Shown here: positions 56,778-64,000 of the stretch, piece by piece
How the letters are laid out: every line of letters begins with the position of its first letter
Numbering within the stretch: position 1 is the stretch's first letter
DNA from: Trichococcus palustris
Lineage (GTDB): Bacteria; Bacillota; Bacilli; Lactobacillales; Aerococcaceae
Length of the DNA stretch: 64,000 nt
Assembly: GCF_900114465.1 (NCBI RefSeq)
Contig: NZ_FOTD01000015.1
Span: 1 to 64,000, forward strand
Direction of reading: 5' to 3'
Notes under the pieces: generated by a model
Told to the model about the DNA's origin: nothing
The model's input: only the letters and a program-made list of their open reading frames with translations
Database searches by the model: none
Made by a program: the position numbers and the translations under genes

Positions 56778-57145
56778 GAGAGTGGACAAAGAGCGTTTGG
56801 ACCCGAATCACTGGAGCGAATAAGCGGAGGATGGTCGCAGACCGTCTGAGCATTATTCGTGAAGTGACTTCAGGTCTGCTTTTTGGAACACGTTTAAACA
56901 GAGTGCGATGAATTGAGTTTAGACACCCGGACGTTGGAGAAACTGGCTTTTCGTTCACCTCTTTTGTGGACGACCCTGAAAGGAAGCACTGTGGTCGCAA
57001 GCGCCCAAGTGTATCATGTCTCTAAGCGATTGAAATCGCAAGACACATGACAAAACGGGAGTGGTGTCTGCAATTCAGAACACGTTTACGATTAATTGTT
57101 AGGAAATGCGAACGAGGCTAGGACTCTTGTCCCAGCCCCTTTTTT
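56778..57145 (+). repeat. Composite repeat: family B hairpin, family C hairpin, inserted A-type module
   Basis: A B-type unit opens with GAGAGTGG. Its hairpin (GGACCC...AGGTCTG, about 56798-56880) is followed by GGAACACGTTTA. A C-type unit then starts (GTTTAGACACC, about 56918). Its inner arm is broken after TTTTGTGGACGA by an A-family module (56980-57051, with CTCTAAGCGAT/ATCGC and ATCATG/CATGAC). CGGGAGTGGTGTCTGC, ACGATTAATTGT and the terminal hairpin GGCTAGGAC/GTCCCAGCC (57118-57139) close it. The rest of 56685-57380 is AT-rich; TATAGT at 57320-57325 may be the prsA -10. Confidence 0.72.
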
Positions 57146-57380
57146 TTCAATATATGCAGCTACTTTGCCTTTCAGCGTTCGATCAGGTTTGTAAAGCTAC
57201 GGAAATCCGCCACTCGGCTTTCCGTAGCTTTACTGTTATTTTCCAGATGCAAATATGAAGTTTCCTTGAAGAATGCTAGCGTTTTTAAGGAATCTTTTCC
57301 ATTATCGAAAAGTTTATGCTATAGTAAAAAAAGATTATCTAGACGATAAATAAAAGACAAGAATAGGAAGTGCCATATTC

Positions 57381-58346
57381 ATGAAGAAAAAATTAGCATT
57401 GACGTCCGTTGCTTTTTTGACGGCTATCACACTTGCAGGATGCGCATCATCAAGCCAAACGGTTGCCACATCATCTGCCGGCAACATCACGAAAGATGAA
57501 TTATATGATGCAATGAAGAGTTCAACCGGCAAGACGGTTTTACAACGCCTGATTTTGATCGACGTATTGAACAAAGCTGTAGGAAAAAACACATTGGAGG
57601 CTGATGCGAAAGCGGAAGTAACTTCCACCATCGCTCAATATGGCGGCGAAACATCATTCAACTACATCTTGGCGCAATCCGGCTTTGCAAATAAAGATGA
57701 GTATCAACAAGTCTTATACTTGAATAAATTGATCGAAGCGGCTGTCAAAGCCAAGACTAGCTTCACGGATGCAGAAGTACAAGCTTATTACGATACTTAC
57801 CAACCAAAAATAAATGTCCAACACATCCTTGTAGCCGATGAAGCGACAGCCGTAGATTTGATCAATCAAATCAACGGAGGAGCGGACTTCGCCGAATTGG
57901 CGAAAGCAAACTCGACCGATACCGCAACTGCTTCAAAAGGCGGCGAAACTGGTCTGTTCGGTGCAGGGGATATGGTCAAAGAATTCGAAGACGCTGCTTA
58001 CGCTTTGAATGTGGGTGAAGTGACACAGACTCCGGTTAAAACCCAATATGGTTACCACATCATCAAGATGCTCGAAAAACCAGCAAAAGGTACACTTGAA
58101 GAAGAACGCACCAACATCGAAGCTTTGATGATGAAAGACAAACTTGCCGATAACGCTTATCTGACTTCTGTCATTTCTACAATCGTGCAAGATGCCAAGG
58201 TAGAAATCAAAGACAAAGACCTTTCAACCGCAATCGATACATTCTTGCCGGCAAAAACGACTGATTCAAGTGCAGCTGCATCTGATTCCGCCGCTACATC
58301 AGGATCTGCAACTTCAGAATCCGCTACTTCCGATTCTGCAAAATAA
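57381..58346 (+). CDS. prsA: Foldase lipoprotein PrsA (parvulin-type PPIase)
   Basis: A 321-residue exported lipoprotein. The signal peptide with lipobox LAGC places the lipidated Cys at about residue 21. The PpiC parvulin domain (about 140-230; QHILVADEATAV, GGETGLFGAGDMV, TQYGYHIIKM) is flanked by the SurA-like N- and C-terminal lobes. The tail is a Ser/Ala/Thr-rich low-complexity stretch. PrsA helps fold secreted proteins outside the membrane. It stands alone, with yhaM convergent. Confidence 0.94.
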   Translation: MKKKLALTSVAFLTAITLAGCASSSQTVATSSAGNITKDELYDAMKSSTGKTVLQRLILIDVLNKAVGKNTLEADAKAEVTSTIAQYGGETSFNYILAQSGFANKDEYQQVLYLNKLIEAAVKAKTSFTDAEVQAYYDTYQPKINVQHILVADEATAVDLINQINGGADFAELAKANSTDTATASKGGETGLFGAGDMVKEFEDAAYALNVGEVTQTPVKTQYGYHIIKMLEKPAKGTLEEERTNIEALMMKDKLADNAYLTSVISTIVQDAKVEIKDKDLSTAIDTFLPAKTTDSSAAASDSAATSGSATSESATSDSAK

Positions 58347-58357
58347 TTTCCACATCA

Positions 58358-58403
58358 AAAAAAGAATCAGGAATCCTTTCAAGAGGGTTCCTGATTCTTT
58401 TTT
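58358..58403. terminator. Bidirectional terminator between prsA and yhaM
   Basis: AAAAAGAATCAGGAA pairs with TTCCTGATTCTTTTT, with an inner CCT/AGG. A and T runs lie on both sides between convergent genes. Confidence 0.92.
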
Positions 58404-58412
58404 TCAATTTTT

Positions 58413-59375
58413 TCATTCTTCTGTTGGCTGGGTAAACTTCGGCTTATAGAAGGTCCGGTTTTCCAAACCAAAAATCCGTTCGCCGAATGTTCCTGGGGTT
58501 GTCCGCAACAATGCCGTATCGATCATGTTGATGGAGGCATCCAAATTGTCCAAATGATGGATGATTTCCGCTTCCAACAGATGCGGGACAACCGGGGAGC
58601 CAAATTCCATTTTCCCGTGATGAGCCAACACGATATGTTTCAACAAGATGACCTCTTCGTTGTCTTCGTCAATGTTCAGGAGCCCGCAGGCCTTCGTGAT
58701 TTCTTCGTCGATCAACACGATATGCCCAATCAAATTGCCCTTCAACGTATACTCGGTGGACATGCTGCCGCTCAATTCGATCGTCTTGCCGATATCATGC
58801 AAAATGATGCCCCCGTACAACAAGGATCTGTTCACGGCCGGATAATTCTCCAATACCGTTTTCGCCAAACGCAGGATGGAGACGGTATGATACCCCAAGC
58901 CGCCCACAAAGGCATGATGGTGCCGTTTAGCGGCCGGATATTCAAAAAACTCCACTTGGTATTTTTTCAGGATATGACGGACAATCCGATTGATCGGAGC
59001 GCTCGTGATTTCGAATAAAATCTGGCTGACTTCTTCCACCATTTCTTCTGATTTCAACGGCGCGCTCTCCATGTACAGTTCTGGGCTGTTCGGTTCGCCT
59101 TCGCGAGCCAACCGCAATTTGGAGATGCGGAGCTGCGGATTGTTCTGATACAGCTCCCTCTTCCCGGTCACGACGACCACCTGTCCCGGAACGAATTGCT
59201 TGATGTCTTCCTCTTTCGCATCCCAATATTTTCCGTCTATTTGCCCACTGCGGTCTTGAAAGGTGAAGGCGATGAACTTCTTTCCATTCTTCGCCAGCCG
59301 AACATCGGCACTTTTGATCAGCACATAAATTTCGAAACCGTCATCTATTTCATGTTCATAAATTTTCTTAGTCAT
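58413..59375 (-). CDS. yhaM: 3'-5' exoribonuclease YhaM
   Basis: A 320-residue nuclease with an N-terminal OB-fold (about 20-100, FTFQDRSGQIDGKYWD) and a C-terminal HD domain (about 160-290; HHHAFVGGLGYHT, HDIGKTIE). YhaM trims 3' ends of RNA and some DNA. It follows yhaN by about 20 bp in the yhaO-yhaN-yhaM order. Confidence 0.93.
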   Translation of the reverse strand: MTKKIYEHEIDDGFEIYVLIKSADVRLAKNGKKFIAFTFQDRSGQIDGKYWDAKEEDIKQFVPGQVVVVTGKRELYQNNPQLRISKLRLAREGEPNSPELYMESAPLKSEEMVEEVSQILFEITSAPINRIVRHILKKYQVEFFEYPAAKRHHHAFVGGLGYHTVSILRLAKTVLENYPAVNRSLLYGGIILHDIGKTIELSGSMSTEYTLKGNLIGHIVLIDEEITKACGLLNIDEDNEEVILLKHIVLAHHGKMEFGSPVVPHLLEAEIIHHLDNLDASINMIDTALLRTTPGTFGERIFGLENRTFYKPKFTQPTEE

Positions 59376-59396
59376 AATTTCCCGCTCCCTTCGTCC

Positions 59397-62219
59397 TTAT
59401 TTTAACATGTATACTTGCTTCTGGGAAAAACGTTCTGCACAAGAATCATCAAAAGTGAAAAAGATGATCTGCACCGTCCCGCTCAGTTCCTCCAGCAAAT
59501 CGAACATGATGTTTTTCCGTTCGCTGTCGAAATTCACAAAGCCATCATCGATCAGGATGGGCATGTTGACGATATCCGCCGTATTCTTAACAAAAGCCAA
59601 CCGCAGAGCGATGTACAATTGCTCCACCGTACCTTGCGATAATTCATTCGGCAGGAAGACAGTCCCGTCTTTGCGCTGCACCTTCATCCCATTTTTCTGG
59701 AAGAGAATGCGTGTATAGGCTTCTCCCGTCAACCGCTTGAAGTAATCGGAGGTGTCCTGCAGCATAGTCGGCATCCGGTCTTCTTTCCCCAGATTCAACG
59801 CAGCCTCAATCCAATCGCCTGCAATCAACAGGCTCGCCCATTCGACCGCCATTTCGCGGAGCTCGGTTTCCGCCAACGCGAATTCCTGCAGCAACGCGCT
59901 GTATGTCCCGCCTTCCTCCAGTTGCTCCAACTGGTGCTTCAGCTCGACCTCGCCTCTTTGCAGCTGCGTCAGCTTGCTCTTCAATTGCTGCAGTTCTGCT
60001 TTGTTTTGCTCGTAAAGATCTTTGCTTGCCTTTACGTCCGCATACTGCGCCAATAAAGCTTCCCTCTTAACGATCTGTTCATCCAGTAATTCTTTGCGTT
60101 TGAGGTTACTTGCCTGCTGTTCTTTCGCAACCAACAATTGATAAAAATCGGCTTCCGTCTTTGCATTGGCCTGGGTCAATAACAGTTGCCGCGCCCGGTT
60201 TGTTTCGGTCAAATCGGCCTGGACCGCTTGCAGTTCCGCTTGGCTTTCCTTGATTTGTTCGGATACATTTGCGGCCATATTTTCTTCCAGGATGACGGCT
60301 TGATGGATTTCGGTAAAGCGATCCGCCATTTCCCTTGCGGTCAGATGTCCCAAATGGAAATGTTCCCGGATAGCATCCGTTTGCTCATTCCATTGATCGA
60401 TGGCCAGTTGCAAGGCAGCCATTTCCGTTTCCTGTTTTTCGACAGTCCTGCCCTTGTCAGCCAAAGCCTCAGCCGGATCGGCCTGCAACAAGCCGGCGAC
60501 CGTCATGCGTGCAGGATAGCCTTTTTTCTGCAGGAAGGCTTGTTGCTCCGCATGGATCGTTTTGCCCAGCTCTTCCTGATCTTCGCGGCTGTTCAGGAAT
60601 GCCAGAAATTTTTCCTGCAGCTCTTCCATTTCGCTGTGCAGGGTCCCCATTCGCTCACGCACGGCAGCTTGGCGGACATATTTCTCCATGGAAAAACCCG
60701 ATTCATTCCTTTTTTCCGCAGCGACCGGATTGTCGGTTTTCGGTTTCTTCGTCAACAAAAGAAGCGCGCTGACGGCGGCGGTTCCCGCAACTACCCATGC
60801 AACCAGCTTGATGCCCGGTGCGGCAAAGGAAAGGATCAGTACGATGACGGCCAATGCCAATAAGCCCATACCCAGGCCATTGGAACGTTGCGCAACAACC
60901 GGAGCCGGCTGCGGTGGCTGTTGGATTTCTTTTTGCCAGCTTGCATAGATGGCATCGGCTACTTTTTCTTCCTTCAATTTGGCTTCTTCCCGCTGCAGTG
61001 CTTCCAATTTTTCTTCATGGAAACCGATCGTCTGGTCCAAGCGCAACAAGCTTTCCGCATTGTTCTTCGCTTTTTCCGACAACTGCTGAAGGAGTTTGCG
61101 CTCTTCCTCTTCGAGAGGCGACGGAACCGATGCTGCCAAATCCAACCCCATCGCCAGTTTTTGTTTTGCCAATTCCGCTTTCGCGAGGCTGACCTCATTC
61201 GCCAAATAGGCCAATTGGTTCAAATTGGTTTGCGTGGCGCTTACTTCATGGCTCAGGGCGGCAAAGGCCGCTTGGTGCTCGCGGTACCATTCCACATGGC
61301 TGTATTCCGCCAATTGTTTTCCCAATTGGAAGAGCCTTTCTTGGAGGGAGGATTGGGAAAGGATGAGCGCCGAAATTTTCTCCTGCAATCTCTCCCACTG
61401 GCGGCGGGCATCTTCCGGCACTTTGCTGTAGTCGACGGCAGTGATCTGCTTTTTCAGCCGCGACCATTCCTGATAGCTGTCGGCCAAGGTCAGGCTTTCC
61501 GTGATGTCGCTGTTTTGGCGGTCCAGCAGCTGTTGCCTTGCGGCGATGTCAGCCTGCTGTTTTTGGCTGTCGGTTAGCTGCAGAAGCAGTGTTTCGTATT
61601 CCGCATTTTTCACTTTTGCCTGCTGCAGTTTCCTTTGCAGTTTATCCGCATCGCGGATTTTCTTGTTCAGCGACGGAACGGTCCCGGTCGGTTTGAACAG
61701 CTTGGTCGCCTCCTGGCGGAAATCGTCGGCCAATTGCAGCAAGCGTTCGCTCCCGCTTGTGCCGATGCTCAGCAGATAGCGGTTCAAATCCTCTTTCTTC
61801 GTTTTGCTCAGAGCGAGCAGACTGTCGATTTTGAAGGTATAGAGGGTCTGATAGGTTTCCCTGTCCATCCCCAGCAAAAGCTGACTGATGTTCGCGGCAG
61901 TCTTTTGGCTGCCGTCGGGCAACGTGACAACGGCCTGACCTTTGTTGCGGTCCTTCACCCGTTCAACGATGACATCCCCATAGGGCGTGCCCGTCAAGAA
62001 CAGTCTGCCGCCATAGACCTGTCCGTTCTTGGGGATATACAGATTTTGGTCTTTCTTATGGGCTGTCGGGAAGCCGAAGAAAATGCTGTTTATAAAGGAT
62101 GACAGCGTACTCTTCCCCGCCTCATTTTTCCCATAGAATACTTGCAGGTCCTGGAGCTGATCGAATGTCTGATTCAGCCATTTCCCGTAGCCGTATATTT
62201 CAATCTTCTGAATCTTCAA
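59397..62219 (-). CDS. yhaN: YhaN-type AAA/SbcC-like ATPase, TTG start
   Basis: A 940-residue SMC-like ATPase. Walker A is FYGKNEAGKSTLSSF near residue 30, long coiled coils (about 170-830) flank a short hydrophobic stretch near 470-510, and the C-terminal signature and Walker B are LSQGTVEQLYIALR and PILIDDGFVNFD. An open frame extends further upstream over yhaO. However, AGGAGG six bases before a TTG at 62219 and the standard beginning (KIQKIEIYGYGKW) mark the start. It overlaps yhaO by 20 bp. With YhaO it probably forms an SbcCD-like nuclease. Confidence 0.88.
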   Translation of the reverse strand: MKIQKIEIYGYGKWLNQTFDQLQDLQVFYGKNEAGKSTLSSFINSIFFGFPTAHKKDQNLYIPKNGQVYGGRLFLTGTPYGDVIVERVKDRNKGQAVVTLPDGSQKTAANISQLLLGMDRETYQTLYTFKIDSLLALSKTKKEDLNRYLLSIGTSGSERLLQLADDFRQEATKLFKPTGTVPSLNKKIRDADKLQRKLQQAKVKNAEYETLLLQLTDSQKQQADIAARQQLLDRQNSDITESLTLADSYQEWSRLKKQITAVDYSKVPEDARRQWERLQEKISALILSQSSLQERLFQLGKQLAEYSHVEWYREHQAAFAALSHEVSATQTNLNQLAYLANEVSLAKAELAKQKLAMGLDLAASVPSPLEEEERKLLQQLSEKAKNNAESLLRLDQTIGFHEEKLEALQREEAKLKEEKVADAIYASWQKEIQQPPQPAPVVAQRSNGLGMGLLALAVIVLILSFAAPGIKLVAWVVAGTAAVSALLLLTKKPKTDNPVAAEKRNESGFSMEKYVRQAAVRERMGTLHSEMEELQEKFLAFLNSREDQEELGKTIHAEQQAFLQKKGYPARMTVAGLLQADPAEALADKGRTVEKQETEMAALQLAIDQWNEQTDAIREHFHLGHLTAREMADRFTEIHQAVILEENMAANVSEQIKESQAELQAVQADLTETNRARQLLLTQANAKTEADFYQLLVAKEQQASNLKRKELLDEQIVKREALLAQYADVKASKDLYEQNKAELQQLKSKLTQLQRGEVELKHQLEQLEEGGTYSALLQEFALAETELREMAVEWASLLIAGDWIEAALNLGKEDRMPTMLQDTSDYFKRLTGEAYTRILFQKNGMKVQRKDGTVFLPNELSQGTVEQLYIALRLAFVKNTADIVNMPILIDDGFVNFDSERKNIMFDLLEELSGTVQIIFFTFDDSCAERFSQKQVYMLK

Positions 62220-63456
62220 CGGAATCCTCCTCGAATGCGATGGCTTGCACCAATCTTGTTTTGGCGGCTTCCAGCACTTCCGCTTTGAATGTTTCATCTT
62301 TTCGAAGTTCAGCGAACTTGGTGCGGATAACGGCATGTTGGAAAAATTGATCCAACCTTTGATAAAATACGTCATCCGCTGCCGTTTCCGTCCAACTCTT
62401 TGAAAAACTGTCCTTCATGACTTGGTCGAACGGAAACAGCTCCTTTTCCGTGTCTACGGCAATCTTCAGGCTGTACAGGTAGCAGAACGGTTTCCCGAAT
62501 TGTTGCGGAACACCGTCCAGCAAATCGCCGTCTTCCATCTTCGCGATGACATCCGGGTGCAGGTCCTGCGTGTCACGAAAAACAACCGAGAGCAGGATGC
62601 TGGCTCTCCTCGTCTGGTAATGCGCCAAAATGTCATCGATGCGTTCAAAGACATCATTCAGGCTGACGCACCCCGCCAACGACACCTCCGCCTTTTCCCA
62701 AACGATGGGGGCGGTCGGCATGAACTGCAAGAGGGGCTCCATCTTCCTTTGGAGCGTTACCAGATAGGCGCCCTTCTCTTCGGTTTCGTTCGGATTGCGC
62801 CCTTGCGTGTTGCCGCAATAAACCACCGGCGGGGCCAGCTGCAGCGTCTGGCGTTTATGGATGTGGCCCAAAGCCCAGTAGTCATAGTTTTTCATATTCA
62901 GTTCGCCCAGAGAAAACGGCGCATAAACACCCTCGGAAGAATGCAACCCTTCCAAGTAGCCATGCAGCATGCCGATGTGATAATCGGCCGTCATATCCCT
63001 TTGCGGATATTCCAGTATCATCCGTTCCTCCACCCAACGGGACGGATAGCTGAACCCGGTGATGGCGACTTTTTCGCCCTGTTTCGTGGTCAGGTAAGCC
63101 GTCGCGACTTCCTTCTCAAAAATGGTGACGTTATCCGGCAATTGCAGCTTCAATGCTTCCCTCCCCAAAAAGTCGTGGTTCCCATGGGAAAGGAACACGG
63201 GGATGCCGGCTTGGTCCAAGCGCCCGAGTTCTTCGCGGAGAAAGGCCTGTGCCTTTACGCTTTGGTTTTCTTCATCATAAATATCCCCGCTTATCAGGAA
63301 AAAGTCCACCGCGGCAGCGATCGCCCGGCTGATCAGTTCATGAAAAGAGGCAAAGGTGGATTGGTAAATCTCTTCAAAAAGTTGCGGATCCAGCTGTTTT
63401 ATGCCTTTGAAAGGACTATCCAGATGGATATCCGCTGTATGGATAAATGTAATCAC
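62200..63456 (-). CDS. yhaO: YhaO-type DNA repair metallophosphoesterase (SbcD-like)
   Basis: A 418-residue calcineurin-fold nuclease. Metal ligands are in HTADIHLDSPF (D8, H10), ISGDIYDE, SHGNHDF and MLHGYLEG/ALGHIHKRQ. The C-terminal part is the capping and partner-binding region. It is first in the yhaO-yhaN-yhaM unit and translationally coupled to yhaN. The 163-bp gap upstream contains no clear terminator. Confidence 0.9.
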   Translation of the reverse strand: MITFIHTADIHLDSPFKGIKQLDPQLFEEIYQSTFASFHELISRAIAAAVDFFLISGDIYDEENQSVKAQAFLREELGRLDQAGIPVFLSHGNHDFLGREALKLQLPDNVTIFEKEVATAYLTTKQGEKVAITGFSYPSRWVEERMILEYPQRDMTADYHIGMLHGYLEGLHSSEGVYAPFSLGELNMKNYDYWALGHIHKRQTLQLAPPVVYCGNTQGRNPNETEEKGAYLVTLQRKMEPLLQFMPTAPIVWEKAEVSLAGCVSLNDVFERIDDILAHYQTRRASILLSVVFRDTQDLHPDVIAKMEDGDLLDGVPQQFGKPFCYLYSLKIAVDTEKELFPFDQVMKDSFSKSWTETAADDVFYQRLDQFFQHAVIRTKFAELRKDETFKAEVLEAAKTRLVQAIAFEEDSVEDSED

Positions 63457-63619
63457 GAGCTGACCCCTTTTCTTTAGAAATAAAAAATAAGCCGCAACCT
63501 ATTCCGCAACTCCCCGAAGCAAAGACACCGGACCGCGTGTGATGAGCATGCAACTTGTCCTGTCCGTGCTGTCCGGCCATCGTATCGGAAATGGTTACAG
63601 CTTACAGTTTATTCACTTA

Positions 63620-63970
63620 TTATTTGTCTAATGAACTGTATAATTCTTGCAACGGTTTTGTGATGATGCCGTTGATTTCTTCCATCATCTTGCTCAGTTG
63701 TTGTTCTTTTTCCATCATCTTTTGGATGATTGTGTTCGTGGAAGCTTTTTCTGCGATCGCTTGGGCATTGGTGATATCTTCTTCAGTGATTTCTCCGCCT
63801 GTCATCTGTTTTTGTTGCAGATTCACTTGGATATCGCGGAATTCTTTGAATAGAGAAGAAGCTTCCCCATCAGCTGTCATTTCATTATAGGCAACCGCCA
63901 AGGATTTGAACACATCCACCTCGCGAAGACTTTTTTCAAGTTCATATGCTGTATCATAAATATTGCTCAT
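63620..63970 (-). CDS. YlbF/YheA family protein
   Basis: A 116-residue helical, coiled-coil-rich protein of the YlbF/YmcA/YheA family (VDVFKSLAVAYNEMTAD, FKEFRDIQVNLQQKQMTGG). Relatives YlbF and YmcA in B. subtilis form a complex guiding RNase Y; the YheA branch is uncharacterised. It lies upstream of yhaO on the same strand, probably with its own promoter beyond the window edge. Confidence 0.82.
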   Translation of the reverse strand: MSNIYDTAYELEKSLREVDVFKSLAVAYNEMTADGEASSLFKEFRDIQVNLQQKQMTGGEITEEDITNAQAIAEKASTNTIIQKMMEKEQQLSKMMEEINGIITKPLQELYSSLDK

Positions 63971-64000
63971 TTTACCATTCCTTCCTTAATTGAATACTAT

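Noticed and set aside
62422-63477. A 351-codon open frame antisense to yhaO
   Set aside because: It is the shadow of a conserved gene with strong metal-binding motifs; nothing supports translation.

Overview
The window looks like a chromosomal segment of a low-to-mid GC Firmicute of the order Lactobacillales, most plausibly family Carnobacteriaceae (Trichococcus-like). This rests on gene content and order, not on a marker search. Pointers are a water-forming NADH oxidase, a DUF1827-type protein, MecA/Spx/CoiA/PepF/SpxH regulators, T-box control of thrS, Ecs and PrsA export genes, and the absence of sporulation genes. No rRNA, tRNA or CRISPR array was seen.

Four stretches keep an old gene order also known from Bacillus subtilis. 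(i) 10.0-22.8 kb: mgtE, rluD-type synthase, 2-hydroxyacid dehydrogenase, nadK, relQ, CYTH protein, spxH, pepF, coiA, mecA, spx, trpS. (ii) 28.0-43.1 kb: rplT-rpmI-infC, then a folate block (folK, folB, folP, folE plus an M20 amidohydrolase), then thrS, dnaI, dnaB, nrdR, coaE, mutM, polA. (iii) 46.1-53.1 kb: murC, a reduced gene in the sftA slot, ytpR, thioredoxin, M42 peptidase, ytzB-like gene, trmB, ytmP-like kinase. (iv) 53.3-64.0 kb: ecsB-ecsA, HIT protein, YtxH protein, prsA, yhaM, yhaN, yhaO, YlbF-family protein. The first 10 kb and 23.0-27.9 kb hold prfC, a CNNM/CorC membrane protein, nox, two M42 peptidases, a GNAT enzyme, lplA, a MBL hydrolase and a HemY-like oxidase.

The unusual material lies between the genes. 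A family of large repeats (called A here) occurs five times (about 32.95, 40.18, 44.78, 51.3 and 55.4 kb) plus two short fragments. Its stems change sequence between copies while staying paired, so it looks like a structured RNA with a probable pseudoknot rather than a plain DNA repeat. It carries an exchangeable hairpin module of about 70 nt, which is duplicated inside one copy and also sits inside a different repeat family. A second family (B/C; 2.7, 9.9, 22.9 and 56.8 kb) consists of long hairpins in common flanks that end in a terminator hairpin. IS200/IS605-type ends with a short TGAC-loop-GTCA hairpin occur as one full element with intact tnpA but frameshifted tnpB, one element whose tnpB has a precise in-frame internal deletion, and two solo ends. 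One solo end supplies the stop codon of a peptidase and marks the loss of most of an AI-2E-family transporter gene. Other broken genes are a VanZ-like gene with one in-frame TAG and a YhfI-like hydrolase split at a run of ten A residues.

Functionally the window is mostly housekeeping: translation termination and initiation, aminoacyl-tRNA supply, replication restart and repair, folate and NADP synthesis, (p)ppGpp signalling, Spx and competence proteolysis control, and post-export protein folding.
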